From Chromatiales bacterium (GTDB lineage Bacteria > Pseudomonadota > Gammaproteobacteria > Thiohalomonadales > Thiohalomonadaceae), in the NCBI GenBank assembly GCA_003251535.1, contig QKFD01000122.1, forward strand, positions 1 through 64,000: a stretch of 64,000 nucleotides of DNA. The letters are read 5' to 3'. The position numbers and the translations under genes are program-made. Positions 1 through 7,685 of the stretch are shown piece by piece. A model generated the notes under the pieces. That model was not told the DNA's origin and did no database searches. It was given only the letters and a program-made list of their open reading frames with translations. Every line of letters begins with the position of its first letter. Positions within the stretch are counted from its first letter, which is position 1.

Positions 1-10
1 AGATCTCCCC

Positions 11-1552
11 ATGACCTCGCACCCCACCCGCTCCGCCGAGCCCCGTTTCACCCTCTCACCCACGGGGGCTATCACCCTCGGGGCCGCCGGCCTGTTGGCC
101 GCCCCGTTGACCCACGCCGCTACCTTCAGCGTGACCAATCTGAACGACTCTGGGGTGGGGAGCCTGCGGCAGGCGATCCTCGATGCCAACGCCGCAGCCG
201 GTACCGATACGGTGGATCTCTCCGGGGTCACCGGTACCATCACCCTGACCAGCGGTAACCTGGTTGTCACCGACGCCCTGACCATCAGCGGCCCGGGTGC
301 CACGGCGCTGACGGTGAGCGGGAACAACAGCAGCAATATCTTCGCCATCAATGGCATTGCCGCCACCATCTCCGGCCTGGGGATGACGCAAGGCCAAGCG
401 AGCTTCGGCGGTGCGGTGGCCGTCTATGCGGGTGCCTCGCTCAATCTCAGCGACTGTATTGTGAGTGCCAGCCACAGTAGCAACGTGGGGGGCGGCTTGG
501 CCTTCTATGACGTCGGCAGCGTCTCCATCAGCAACTGCACCATTGATGGCAACAGCGCCACCAATCAGGGTGGCGGTATCTTCCTCTACGATCCCAACGG
601 CACCTTCGTCATTACCGATAGCGTTATCAGCAACAACAGCGCTGGGGGGAGCAGTACGGGCGGCGGCGGCGCCTATCTATACGGTAGCGAGGGGATCACG
701 ATTACCCGCACCACCGTGAGCGGCAATATGGCGAGCGGGCACGGGGGGGGGATCTGCTTCGTTGACTCCGACAACGTCGGCGATATCTTGGTGGACTCCT
801 CCACCTTCTCCGGTAACACCAGTTCGCAGTTTGGGGGCGGCATGAGCTTCCAGTGGCTGAACAGCGGTGGTGCTCGGGTGGTCAACTCCACCATCTCCGG
901 TAATAGTGCCAACTATGGCGGCGGTGTCGTTGCCTTCTATCTCGCTGATCCCGTAGCCCTTGAGCACAGCACCGTGGTCAACAATAGCGCGACCGCATCC
1001 GGTGGCGGTGTTGATTACCTCGGCTCTGGCGGGTTGGATGCCGCGGAGGGTGCGCTGCGTAAAGAGGCGACCATCAGCGGTAACGTTGCGCCCCAGTCGC
1101 TCTCCTTCGCCAGCGATGTATTTGGGCTGGATCACACCATCGTGGCCAATAACAGCGCCCCGTCGAATCCGGATACCGCGGGCTCTATGGAGGCGAGCTA
1201 CGCCTTTATTGAGAACGTGGGCAGTGCCAGTCTGACCGACTCCGGCGGCAACATCATCGGTCAAGACCCGCAGCTGGGCGCCTTGGCCAACAATGGCGGT
1301 ACTACCTTGACCCATCTGCCGGCCACCGGCAGCCCGGTCATCGATGCCGGTGATCCCGCCATCAGCGGCGCTCCGGCCAGCGATCAGCGGGGTGAGGCGC
1401 GCATCTATGGCACGGCTATCGATATCGGTGCCGTCGAGGTGGGCGAGACGACGCCAGCGGTGCCTACCCTCAACGACCTCGGCAAGCTGCTGCTCGGCGC
1501 GCTGTTGATCGCCACGGCGCTGGGCGCCGGCCGGCGGCGTATGGAGGGCTGA
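11..1552 (+). CDS. Exported parallel beta-helix protein with IPTL-type C-terminal sorting signal
   Basis: Probable surface or secreted protein. The first 36 residues look like a long signal peptide ending in a THA-A cleavage site. A segment resembling the LRQAI motif common at the start of such proteins follows (GSLRQAILDANAA). The middle is a series of GG and NNS-rich repeats (GGGI, SGNSA, NNSAT) typical of a right-handed parallel beta-helix. The last 30 residues contain VPTLNDLGK, a hydrophobic helix and RRR, the layout of IPTL-CTERM anchors that are processed by an exosortase-like system. No exosortase is in this window. The frame stays open to the left window edge, so the true start could lie further upstream. 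No function or ligand can be assigned. Confidence 0.75.
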   Translation: MTSHPTRSAEPRFTLSPTGAITLGAAGLLAAPLTHAATFSVTNLNDSGVGSLRQAILDANAAAGTDTVDLSGVTGTITLTSGNLVVTDALTISGPGATALTVSGNNSSNIFAINGIAATISGLGMTQGQASFGGAVAVYAGASLNLSDCIVSASHSSNVGGGLAFYDVGSVSISNCTIDGNSATNQGGGIFLYDPNGTFVITDSVISNNSAGGSSTGGGGAYLYGSEGITITRTTVSGNMASGHGGGICFVDSDNVGDILVDSSTFSGNTSSQFGGGMSFQWLNSGGARVVNSTISGNSANYGGGVVAFYLADPVALEHSTVVNNSATASGGGVDYLGSGGLDAAEGALRKEATISGNVAPQSLSFASDVFGLDHTIVANNSAPSNPDTAGSMEASYAFIENVGSASLTDSGGNIIGQDPQLGALANNGGTTLTHLPATGSPVIDAGDPAISGAPASDQRGEARIYGTAIDIGAVEVGETTPAVPTLNDLGKLLLGALLIATALGAGRRRMEG

Positions 1553-1561
1553 TCCTGGCCT

Positions 1562-1587
1562 GGGCGGGTGCCGTAGGGCGCCCGCCC
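1562..1587 (+). terminator. Hairpin after the beta-helix gene
   Basis: GGGCGGG at 1562-1568 pairs with CCCGCCC at 1581-1587. The inner GCC/GGC pairs and one G.U pair extend the stem to about 11 bp with a 4-nt loop. A pyrimidine-rich tract follows rather than a pure T-run. It lies 10 bp after the stop codon, so it is a likely transcript end. Confidence 0.5.
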
Positions 1588-1669
1588 CACCTCTTTCTCC
1601 TCCTTGTAACGGGCGTCTACCGCCCCTCCATGGCATAATGTGCGGCTCTCCCAAGCCAAACCGAACGCC

Positions 1670-2713
1670 GTGACCCGGATTACGCTCACCCGCCCGGACG
1701 ATTTTCATCTCCACCTGCGTGACGGTGCCGCCTTGGCCGCGGTCGTGGCGGATAGTGCCGCCCGCTTCGCCCGTGCGCTGGTCATGCCCAACCTCAAGCC
1801 ACCGGTGGTGACCACGGAGCAGGCCATTGCCTACCGTGAACGCATCCTGGCCGCCCTCCCTGCTGGGAGCGACTTCAACCCGTTGATGAGTCTCTACCTC
1901 ACCGAGACGACCTCAGCGGAGGAGATCGCCCGTGCCAAGGAGAGCGGCGTGGTGATCGCCGTCAAGCTCTACCCGGCCGGCGCCACCACCAACTCCGATG
2001 CGGGGGTGCGTGACCTCCTGAGCGCCGAGGCCGCCCTGGCTGCCATGGCGGAGCTGGGGTTACCGCTCTGTGTACATGGCGAGGTGGTGGATTCCGCGGT
2101 GGATGTCTTTGACCGGGAGGCGGTCTTTTTGCAGCGGGTGTTGGCGCCGGCGCTGGAGCGCCACCCCAACCTGCGGGTGGTGGTGGAGCACATCACCACC
2201 CGCGAGGCGGTGCGTTTTGTGGCGGCGGCGGGGAGTGGCGTGGCCGCTACCGTGACCCCTCAGCACCTGCTGCTCAATCGCAATGCCCTGTTTAGTGGTG
2301 GTTTGCGTCCCCACCACTACTGTCTGCCGGTCCTCAAGCGCGAGCTGCACCGGGAGGCGCTGCTGCTGGCGGCGACCCAGGGGAGCCCCAAGTTCTTCTT
2401 GGGGAGCGATAGTGCACCCCACTCGCGGCAGGCCAAGGAGTCGGCCTGTGGCTGTGCCGGTATCTATAGTGCCCACGCCGGGATTGAACTCTACGCCGAG
2501 GCCTTTGAGCTGGCTGGGGCGCTGGAGCGCCTGGATGACTTTGCCTCCCGTTTTGGCGCCGAGTTCTACGGCCTGCCACGCAACCAGGGCCAGCTGGTGC
2601 TGGAGCGTCAGCCATGGTCGGTGCCGGAGGCCCTGGCATTTGGTGATGAGCGCCTGGTGCCGCTGCGGGCCGGCGGCGAGATGCCGTGGCGGGTGGTGGA
2701 GGGGGGGCAATGA
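1670..2713 (+). CDS. pyrC: Dihydroorotase, class II (PyrC)
   Basis: Cytosolic zinc enzyme of pyrimidine synthesis that closes carbamoyl-aspartate to dihydroorotate. The metal site is visible in order: HLHLRD near the N-terminus, the carboxylated lysine in AVKLYPAG, VHGEV, EHITT, and the catalytic aspartate in GSDSAPH. A GTG at 1670 gives 347 residues starting MTRITLTRPDDFHLHL, matching the usual length of about 348. A second GTG at 1640 would add ten residues and lacks a ribosome-binding site. The 3' end overlaps the next gene by four bases (ATGA), so the two are probably translationally coupled. The family and activity are well supported; only the start is uncertain. Confidence 0.93.
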   Translation: MTRITLTRPDDFHLHLRDGAALAAVVADSAARFARALVMPNLKPPVVTTEQAIAYRERILAALPAGSDFNPLMSLYLTETTSAEEIARAKESGVVIAVKLYPAGATTNSDAGVRDLLSAEAALAAMAELGLPLCVHGEVVDSAVDVFDREAVFLQRVLAPALERHPNLRVVVEHITTREAVRFVAAAGSGVAATVTPQHLLLNRNALFSGGLRPHHYCLPVLKRELHREALLLAATQGSPKFFLGSDSAPHSRQAKESACGCAGIYSAHAGIELYAEAFELAGALERLDDFASRFGAEFYGLPRNQGQLVLERQPWSVPEALAFGDERLVPLRAGGEMPWRVVEGGQ

Positions 2714-3294
2714 GCAGCAATCAGTTGCCCAAACGGCTACAAAAGTACCGGGTGATCCTCGGCCGGATCCTCATCCCGCTGGTGCTCATCTATCTGTTTT
2801 GGTTCGAGCGCATCCCCGTCCATCTGTTTAACTCGCGTATCGGTCTCGTGGGAGTGGCGCTGGTGGCGCTGGGGGTGGCCATCCGCAGCCTCTCCGCCGG
2901 GATGTTGCACAAGAACGAGCAGTTGGCCTCCTCCGGGATCTACGCCGTGGTGCGCAACCCGCTCTACCTCGGCTCGTTGGTGATGTTGATCGGGGTCAAC
3001 CTGCTCATCATCCATCCGCTCTTTCTGCTCACCAGCCTCGCCCTGTTCCTGCTCACCTACGTCCCCACCATCCGCAACGAAGAGCGCGGTCTGGCGGCCC
3101 GCTATGGCAAGGCGTGGGTCGATTACGCCTCCAGTACGCCACGCCTGCTGCCGCGCCTGTCGCGCATTGGCGAGTTGCGCCACATCCAGTGGAGCGGTGA
3201 GCGCTGGTACCACAACCACGAGCACAACACGGTCATCGCCGCGGTGGCGGTCTTGCTGCTGTTACAGCTCTACAGCCGCTGGGTGGGAGGGTAG
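2710..3294 (+). CDS. Membrane methyltransferase of the isoprenylcysteine/phospholipid methyltransferase type
   Basis: A 194-residue membrane protein with about four hydrophobic segments. It has the family pattern: a helix-rich N-terminus, then LASSGIYAVVRNPLYLGS (the arginine-asparagine-proline SAM-binding motif), and near the C-terminus the NEER and YxxW-like segment (EERGLAARYGKAWVDYAS). Bacterial members methylate small thiols, lipids or unknown substrates, so the substrate here cannot be given. The ATG at 2710 sits in an ATGA overlap with pyrC and follows a G-rich ribosome-binding site. A GTG at 2686 in the same frame would add only a Gly-rich tail inside pyrC and is unlikely. RNase T follows five bases later. 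Confidence 0.75.
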   Translation: MSSNQLPKRLQKYRVILGRILIPLVLIYLFWFERIPVHLFNSRIGLVGVALVALGVAIRSLSAGMLHKNEQLASSGIYAVVRNPLYLGSLVMLIGVNLLIIHPLFLLTSLALFLLTYVPTIRNEERGLAARYGKAWVDYASSTPRLLPRLSRIGELRHIQWSGERWYHNHEHNTVIAAVAVLLLLQLYSRWVGG

Positions 3295-3298
3295 ATAG

Positions 3299-3925
3299 GT
3301 GGCCGAGACCCCCCACCGTATCCATCGCCGGTTCCGCGGCTATCTGCCGGTTGTGGTGGATGTCGAGACCGCTGGTTTCAACGCCGAGACCGATGCCCTG
3401 TTAGAGGTGGCCGCGGTGATCGTGCAGATGGACCCCGACACCGGCCGGATCTACCCCGGTGATACGGTCTCCGCCCACGTCGAGCCGTTTCCCGGCGCCA
3501 ATCTGGAGCGCCGCTCGCTGGAGTTTACCGGCATCGATCCCTTCCACCCGTTTCGTCTGGCGATGCCGGAGCGGGAGGCACTGGAGAAGGTGTTCGCCCC
3601 GATCCGCCGCGAGATTGTTGAACAGAGCTGCTCCCGCGCCATCCTTGTGGGCCACAACCCCTGGTTCGACCTCGGTTTTATCAAGGCGGCGGTGGAGCGT
3701 TGCAAGATCAAGCAGAATCCATTCCACGCCTTCAGCACCTTTGATACCGCCACGCTGGCAGGGCTCGCCTATGGTCAGACGGTGCTGGCGCGGGCGGCCA
3801 AGGAGGCGGGTATTCAGTGGGACTCCGGCCAGGCCCACTCCGCCCTCTACGATACCCAGCGCACCGCCGAGCTGTTCTGTGCGGTGGTGAACCGCTGGCA
3901 GGAGTTGGAGCTGCGCGCCCGCTGA
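3299..3925 (+). CDS. rnt: Ribonuclease T
   Basis: A DEDDh-type 3'-5' exoribonuclease of 208 residues (about 215 in E. coli) that trims tRNA and other stable RNA 3' ends. The catalytic acidic pair is in VVVDVETAG (D21 and E23). The HNPWFDLGF segment and HSALYDTQRT near the C-terminus supply the remaining aspartates and the histidine. FAP-like and RSLEFTGIDPFHPFR segments match RNase T rather than DnaQ epsilon. It starts with GTG four bases after the methyltransferase stop codon, so pyrC, the methyltransferase and rnt look like one operon. The next gene is convergent. Confidence 0.9.
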   Translation: MAETPHRIHRRFRGYLPVVVDVETAGFNAETDALLEVAAVIVQMDPDTGRIYPGDTVSAHVEPFPGANLERRSLEFTGIDPFHPFRLAMPEREALEKVFAPIRREIVEQSCSRAILVGHNPWFDLGFIKAAVERCKIKQNPFHAFSTFDTATLAGLAYGQTVLARAAKEAGIQWDSGQAHSALYDTQRTAELFCAVVNRWQELELRAR

Positions 3926-3941
3926 GCCCAGGGGCGGGGCC

Positions 3942-5336
3942 TCACTCCGCCAGCAGCATATCCCCCTCCACCTGCTCCCGGGCCTCCTGCCCTTGGTGGA
4001 TAAGCTCTATAAAGGTGGCCAGCAGGTGGGGGTCCCACTGACCGCTATCTCGCTCTCGCTCCAAGATCGACAGCGCCCGCTCCACCGACATCCCCTTGCG
4101 ATAGACCCGATCGCCGGTCATGGCATCCCAGGTATCGGCGATGGAGACGATGCGGGCCAGCAGCGGGATCGCCTCACCCTGTAGGCCGTCAGGGTAGCCA
4201 GCCCCATCCCAGCGCTCGTGGTGCCAGGCGGCAATCTCGGCAAACTCGCGGAAGCGCTTGAGGGGGCGCATGATGGCGGCCGTCATCTCCGGGTGGCTGC
4301 GCATCACCTCATACTCGGCATCGTCTAGCGGCCCCGCCTTGTTGAGGATGGCGTCGGGGATGCCGATCTTGCCGAGGTCGTGCATCAGTGCCCCCTGCTT
4401 GAGCATCCGTAGTTGCGCCTCCGAGAGGCCGAGGCGGCGCCCCAGCATCACCGAGAAGTTGGCTACCCGCGCGGAGTGGCGGGCGGTATAGGCGTCTTTC
4501 GCCTCCAGCGCCTTGGCCAGGGAGCGTAGGGACTGCATGTAGGCGTTCTCTTGATCGTTGAATAGCTGTTCCAGGCTATCGGCCATGCGGTTGACGGCAC
4601 CCGCCAGGCGACCGATCTCGTCTTGGGTCTTGATCTCCACCCGAGTGGTGAACTCCCCCTCCGCAATGCGGCTGGTGGCGGCGGCGATACGGCCTATGGG
4701 CTGGATCAGGCCCCGCAGCACCAACCAGCCGACCACCAGTAGTAGGGCGAGGGCCGCCCCACTGACCAGGCGCACCATCTCCTGCTCATAGCCATCATCC
4801 AGCTGGGCGATGAGGACGGAGGTCTCCTCAAGGTTGATCTCCACCTCCAGGCCGGCCACCACTCGGCCCCCCTCCCGCAGGGGAATGATGATGTCCACCT
4901 TGGGCACTTGGCGGCCTTTGGGGTCAGTGAAGCTCTCCACCTCGCTGCCGAGATAGGCGGTGCCCTCCCGCAACACCCTGCCGTAGTGGCCGGAGAGGTC
5001 GCGCAGGGGGGTGTTTTCGTCGGCGCCGGCCGCGGCATAGACGTGGCCGCTGGTGTCGTAGGCGTAGAGACGGTGGATGGCGAATCCGAGCTGGTCGGTC
5101 CCGTGTAAGGCGCGCTCCAGTATCGGCTGGAGGATGGCGGGATCGGCGGGCGAGCCGTTGCTGGCCGCCTCCAGTTCAAGGCCGAGTAGGTAGGTCTGGG
5201 CCTGACGTTTGGCCTGATCGAGGAGCGCCTGCTCCAGGATCACCTCGGTGCGATTGATAACCAGCAGGCTGAAGATGACTAGGCAGGCGAGGATGGCACC
5301 GAGGATACGGGCGGCGAGCGTGGGGCGTAGCGGCAC
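3942..5336 (-). CDS. Membrane sensor HAMP/HD-GYP phosphodiesterase
   Basis: A 464-residue inner-membrane signalling protein. One membrane helix spans about residues 10-27. A periplasmic sensor domain runs to about residue 185, followed by a second helix (ALALLLVVGWLVL), a HAMP segment, and a C-terminal HD-GYP domain. The HD pair is H319-D320 in MHDLGKIGIP, and the family signature HHERWDGAGYPDG is at 372-384. HD-GYP proteins with an intact GYP motif hydrolyse cyclic di-GMP, so a role in lowering c-di-GMP in response to a periplasmic signal is likely. The signal is unknown. The gene is convergent with rnt and upstream of nothing obvious in its direction. It may act with the PilZ proteins encoded at 54-55.6 kb, but that is inference. 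Confidence 0.88.
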   Translation of the reverse strand: MPLRPTLAARILGAILACLVIFSLLVINRTEVILEQALLDQAKRQAQTYLLGLELEAASNGSPADPAILQPILERALHGTDQLGFAIHRLYAYDTSGHVYAAAGADENTPLRDLSGHYGRVLREGTAYLGSEVESFTDPKGRQVPKVDIIIPLREGGRVVAGLEVEINLEETSVLIAQLDDGYEQEMVRLVSGAALALLLVVGWLVLRGLIQPIGRIAAATSRIAEGEFTTRVEIKTQDEIGRLAGAVNRMADSLEQLFNDQENAYMQSLRSLAKALEAKDAYTARHSARVANFSVMLGRRLGLSEAQLRMLKQGALMHDLGKIGIPDAILNKAGPLDDAEYEVMRSHPEMTAAIMRPLKRFREFAEIAAWHHERWDGAGYPDGLQGEAIPLLARIVSIADTWDAMTGDRVYRKGMSVERALSILERERDSGQWDPHLLATFIELIHQGQEAREQVEGDMLLAE

Positions 5337-5440
5337 AGGGCAGGCTCCGGTGGGGCGGACCGGGGGCCATTACAGCACCCCCGGCCGCTGACTCCAACCA
5401 TGGAGCGTGATGAGGGCAGGAAAATAGTGGCGCAGGGCCG

Positions 5441-5782
5441 CTAGGCGCCAGCTGCCTCTGGCTTGGACTTGGCCACGGCGGCCTCCACCATCTGCTTCAA
5501 CTCCCCCTTCTGGTAAAGCTCCATGGTGATGTCGTGACCACCAATCAGCTCGCCATCCACATACACCTGGGGGAAGGTGGGCCAGTTTCGGTAACGCGGA
5601 AGGTTTTGGAAAATATCTTGGTCAGTCAATACGTTGACGTATGCGAACTCGACCCCAGTGGCCGCCAGCGCCTGAGCCGTGCGGCTGGAATAGCCGCACA
5701 TCGGCAGCTGCGGGGTCCCCTTCATAAAGATCACCACGGGGTTCTCCTTGACTGCCAGATCGATCCGTTCCATTACGTCCAT
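5441..5782 (-). CDS. grxD: Monothiol glutaredoxin, Grx4 family
   Basis: A 113-residue cytosolic protein that carries and delivers 2Fe-2S clusters with glutathione, usually with a BolA partner. The monothiol active site CGYS is at C29. The glutathione-binding WPTFPQVY and GGHDI segments are present. The start used is the ATG at 5782, which follows a clear GAGAGG ribosome-binding site. The in-frame extension to 5821 lacks one. The length matches Grx4 (about 115). A short Ala- and Lys-rich tail ends the protein. Confidence 0.93.
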   Translation of the reverse strand: MDVMERIDLAVKENPVVIFMKGTPQLPMCGYSSRTAQALAATGVEFAYVNVLTDQDIFQNLPRYRNWPTFPQVYVDGELIGGHDITMELYQKGELKQMVEAAVAKSKPEAAGA

Positions 5783-6005
5783 AGTCTTGCTACCTCTCAA
5801 TTGGGAAAGTGGGTGGGCCAACCTCCCATGGGTGGGGATTCAGAGTAATAAACTCAAGATCCAGCGCCTCCTCCCGTCGATCCGCTAACTGGCTCACACG
5901 CGGCCCAATAGTGCTCCGGGATAAGCTGCGCTATGATGGGCCGACTTTCTTAAACGGGCGGCCTGGGCGCCAAAAAAAGAATCCGGAGCAAGGAGATAGA
6001 CAACG

Positions 6006-7559
6006 ATGATGAAGCTACGTATTAAGTACGTCCCGCAGCTGGTGGCGCTCACCCTTGGCACCGCTCTGAGCGCCCCCGCTCTGGGCGTCACCTTCTCGGT
6101 CAACACCACCAATGACACGGTGGATCGGCTCATTGGGGATGGGATCTGCGCCGACGCCAGTGGTCTTTGCTCTCTGCGCGCCGCTATCCAAGAGACCAAT
6201 GCCCTCACCAACCCCTCCTTTGATGTCTATGACGTCGTGCTGATCCCGAGCGGCACCTACACCCTCCAGATCCCCGGTGGCAGTGAAGACGCGGCCGCCA
6301 CTGGCGACCTCGATGTCACTGACGGCTTGATGATCCAAGGGTCTGGCGCCCAATCGACCGTTATCGACGCCCACTCCCTCGATCGCGTCTTCCACGTGCT
6401 GCACAACGTCTACTTCGACCTGAGTCGGGTCAGCCTGACCAACGGCCTGACCGGCAATGAGGGTGGGGCGGTGGCCATCGAACTCGGTTGGGGCTCTCTG
6501 GACGAGGTGGAGATCACCAACAGCCGGGCGGCCCGCGGTGGCGGTGTGGCGGTGATCGCTGGAGGCGGCCGAGTCGATCTGGATAAGGTCTCTATCCACG
6601 GTAATACCGCCTCGGTGGAGGGCGGTGGTGTCTTTAACCGCAACGAGATGTACCTGCTCAACACCACGGTGGCGGACAACAGCTCCACCGGCTACGGCGG
6701 TGGCGTGGCCAACTACGGTTCGTTGCAGACCCTCAACGCCACCATTGGCCGTAACACGGCCGGCAACCTGGGTGGCGGTCTGGCCAACTTTGAGAGTGGT
6801 CGGGCCAATGTGGTCAACACCATCATCGCCGAGAACAACGGCTATGACTGCTTCAACCCCGGCACCATGGCCGGTAGCTACAACCTGGAGAGTGGCACCA
6901 CCTGTAACTTTACCGGTGTCGGCTCCCTCCAGAGTGGCAATGCCGACTTCGCCAACCTGGGGCTGTTCGGTGGCCAGACCCGAAGCATGGCCATCCTGAT
7001 GGATAGCGATGCGCTCAACGCCGCCAATGAGGAGCTATGCCCGCCCAACGACCAGCGCGGCTTTGCCCGTACCGCTTGCGATATCGGTGCCTACGAGGCG
7101 CCGCTGCCGGTGGATCTGTCGGTGTCGGTCAACGCCAACCCGAGCACGGTCAAGAAGGGTGAAGAGGTGATCTTCGAGGTCAGCGTCGCCAATGGCCGCA
7201 ATCTGGCGATGGACCCCGTCCTCAACCTCCAGCTCGATAGCCACCTTGGCATCGTCTCCGCCAGCTCCAGCGTGGGCGGTTGCTCCTCGGCCGGCCAGAC
7301 GGTCTACTGCCAGTTCGGCTCCATGTATGAAGGGGAGGGGGCCCATGTGCAGGTGGTGGCCACCGCGTTGGGCTCCGGTAGCGGTCCGAGCATCGCCACC
7401 ATCACCCCGCAGCTGGAGGATGACGTGGACGATAGCAACAACTCCGACTCGGTGGTGGTCACGGTGAGCGGCGGTGGCGGCGGCGGCGGTGCCGTGAGCC
7501 CGCTGATGCTGCTGGCTGGTCTGCCGCTGTTGGTGCTGCGTCGTCGCCGTCGCAGCTAA
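6006..7559 (+). CDS. Exported beta-helix protein with DUF11 repeat and GlyGly-type C-terminal anchor
   Basis: A 517-residue exported protein with a signal peptide ending near residue 28 (APALG-VTFSV). The CSLRAAIQETNAL motif at about 57-69 marks the start of this class of parallel beta-helix proteins. GG-rich beta-helix coils follow to about residue 360. An Ig-like DUF11 domain (VDLSVSVNANPSTVKKGE) runs to about 490. The tail is a run of seven glycines, a hydrophobic helix and RRRRR, the layout of GlyGly-CTERM signals processed by rhombosortase and usually tied to type II secretion. A gsp operon lies at 57.8-64 kb. The ribosome-binding site AGGAG is at 5991-5995. It resembles the protein at 11-1552, but the sorting tail differs. 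Confidence 0.78.
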   Translation: MMKLRIKYVPQLVALTLGTALSAPALGVTFSVNTTNDTVDRLIGDGICADASGLCSLRAAIQETNALTNPSFDVYDVVLIPSGTYTLQIPGGSEDAAATGDLDVTDGLMIQGSGAQSTVIDAHSLDRVFHVLHNVYFDLSRVSLTNGLTGNEGGAVAIELGWGSLDEVEITNSRAARGGGVAVIAGGGRVDLDKVSIHGNTASVEGGGVFNRNEMYLLNTTVADNSSTGYGGGVANYGSLQTLNATIGRNTAGNLGGGLANFESGRANVVNTIIAENNGYDCFNPGTMAGSYNLESGTTCNFTGVGSLQSGNADFANLGLFGGQTRSMAILMDSDALNAANEELCPPNDQRGFARTACDIGAYEAPLPVDLSVSVNANPSTVKKGEEVIFEVSVANGRNLAMDPVLNLQLDSHLGIVSASSSVGGCSSAGQTVYCQFGSMYEGEGAHVQVVATALGSGSGPSIATITPQLEDDVDDSNNSDSVVVTVSGGGGGGGAVSPLMLLAGLPLLVLRRRRRS

Positions 7560-7569
7560 GGGGTAGGCC

Positions 7570-7597
7570 GGGTGGGGGGTGTGATGCCACCCCACCC
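7570..7597 (+). other. GC hairpin after beta-helix gene
   Basis: GGGTGGGG at 7570-7577 pairs with CCCCACCC at 7590-7597 across a 12-nt loop. It lies 10 bp beyond the stop codon and upstream of the strong terminator at 7645. It may protect the 3' end of the transcript. Confidence 0.4.
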
Positions 7598-7644
7598 TAG
7601 CCAGCGGGCGCTAGCGCCTGCCTGGTGTTGTGGCTTCAGTATGT

Positions 7645-7678
7645 GCGCGGCCGCCCTTGGGGCGGCCGCGCTTTTTTT
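7645..7678 (+). terminator. Strong intrinsic terminator between convergent genes
   Basis: A perfect 11-bp stem (7645-7655 with 7661-7671, arms GCGCGGCCGCC and GGCGGCCGCGC), a 5-nt loop, then seven T residues. It ends the beta-helix gene transcript, just before the convergent amidotransferase gene. Confidence 0.9.
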
Positions 7679-7685
7679 ATGTCAC

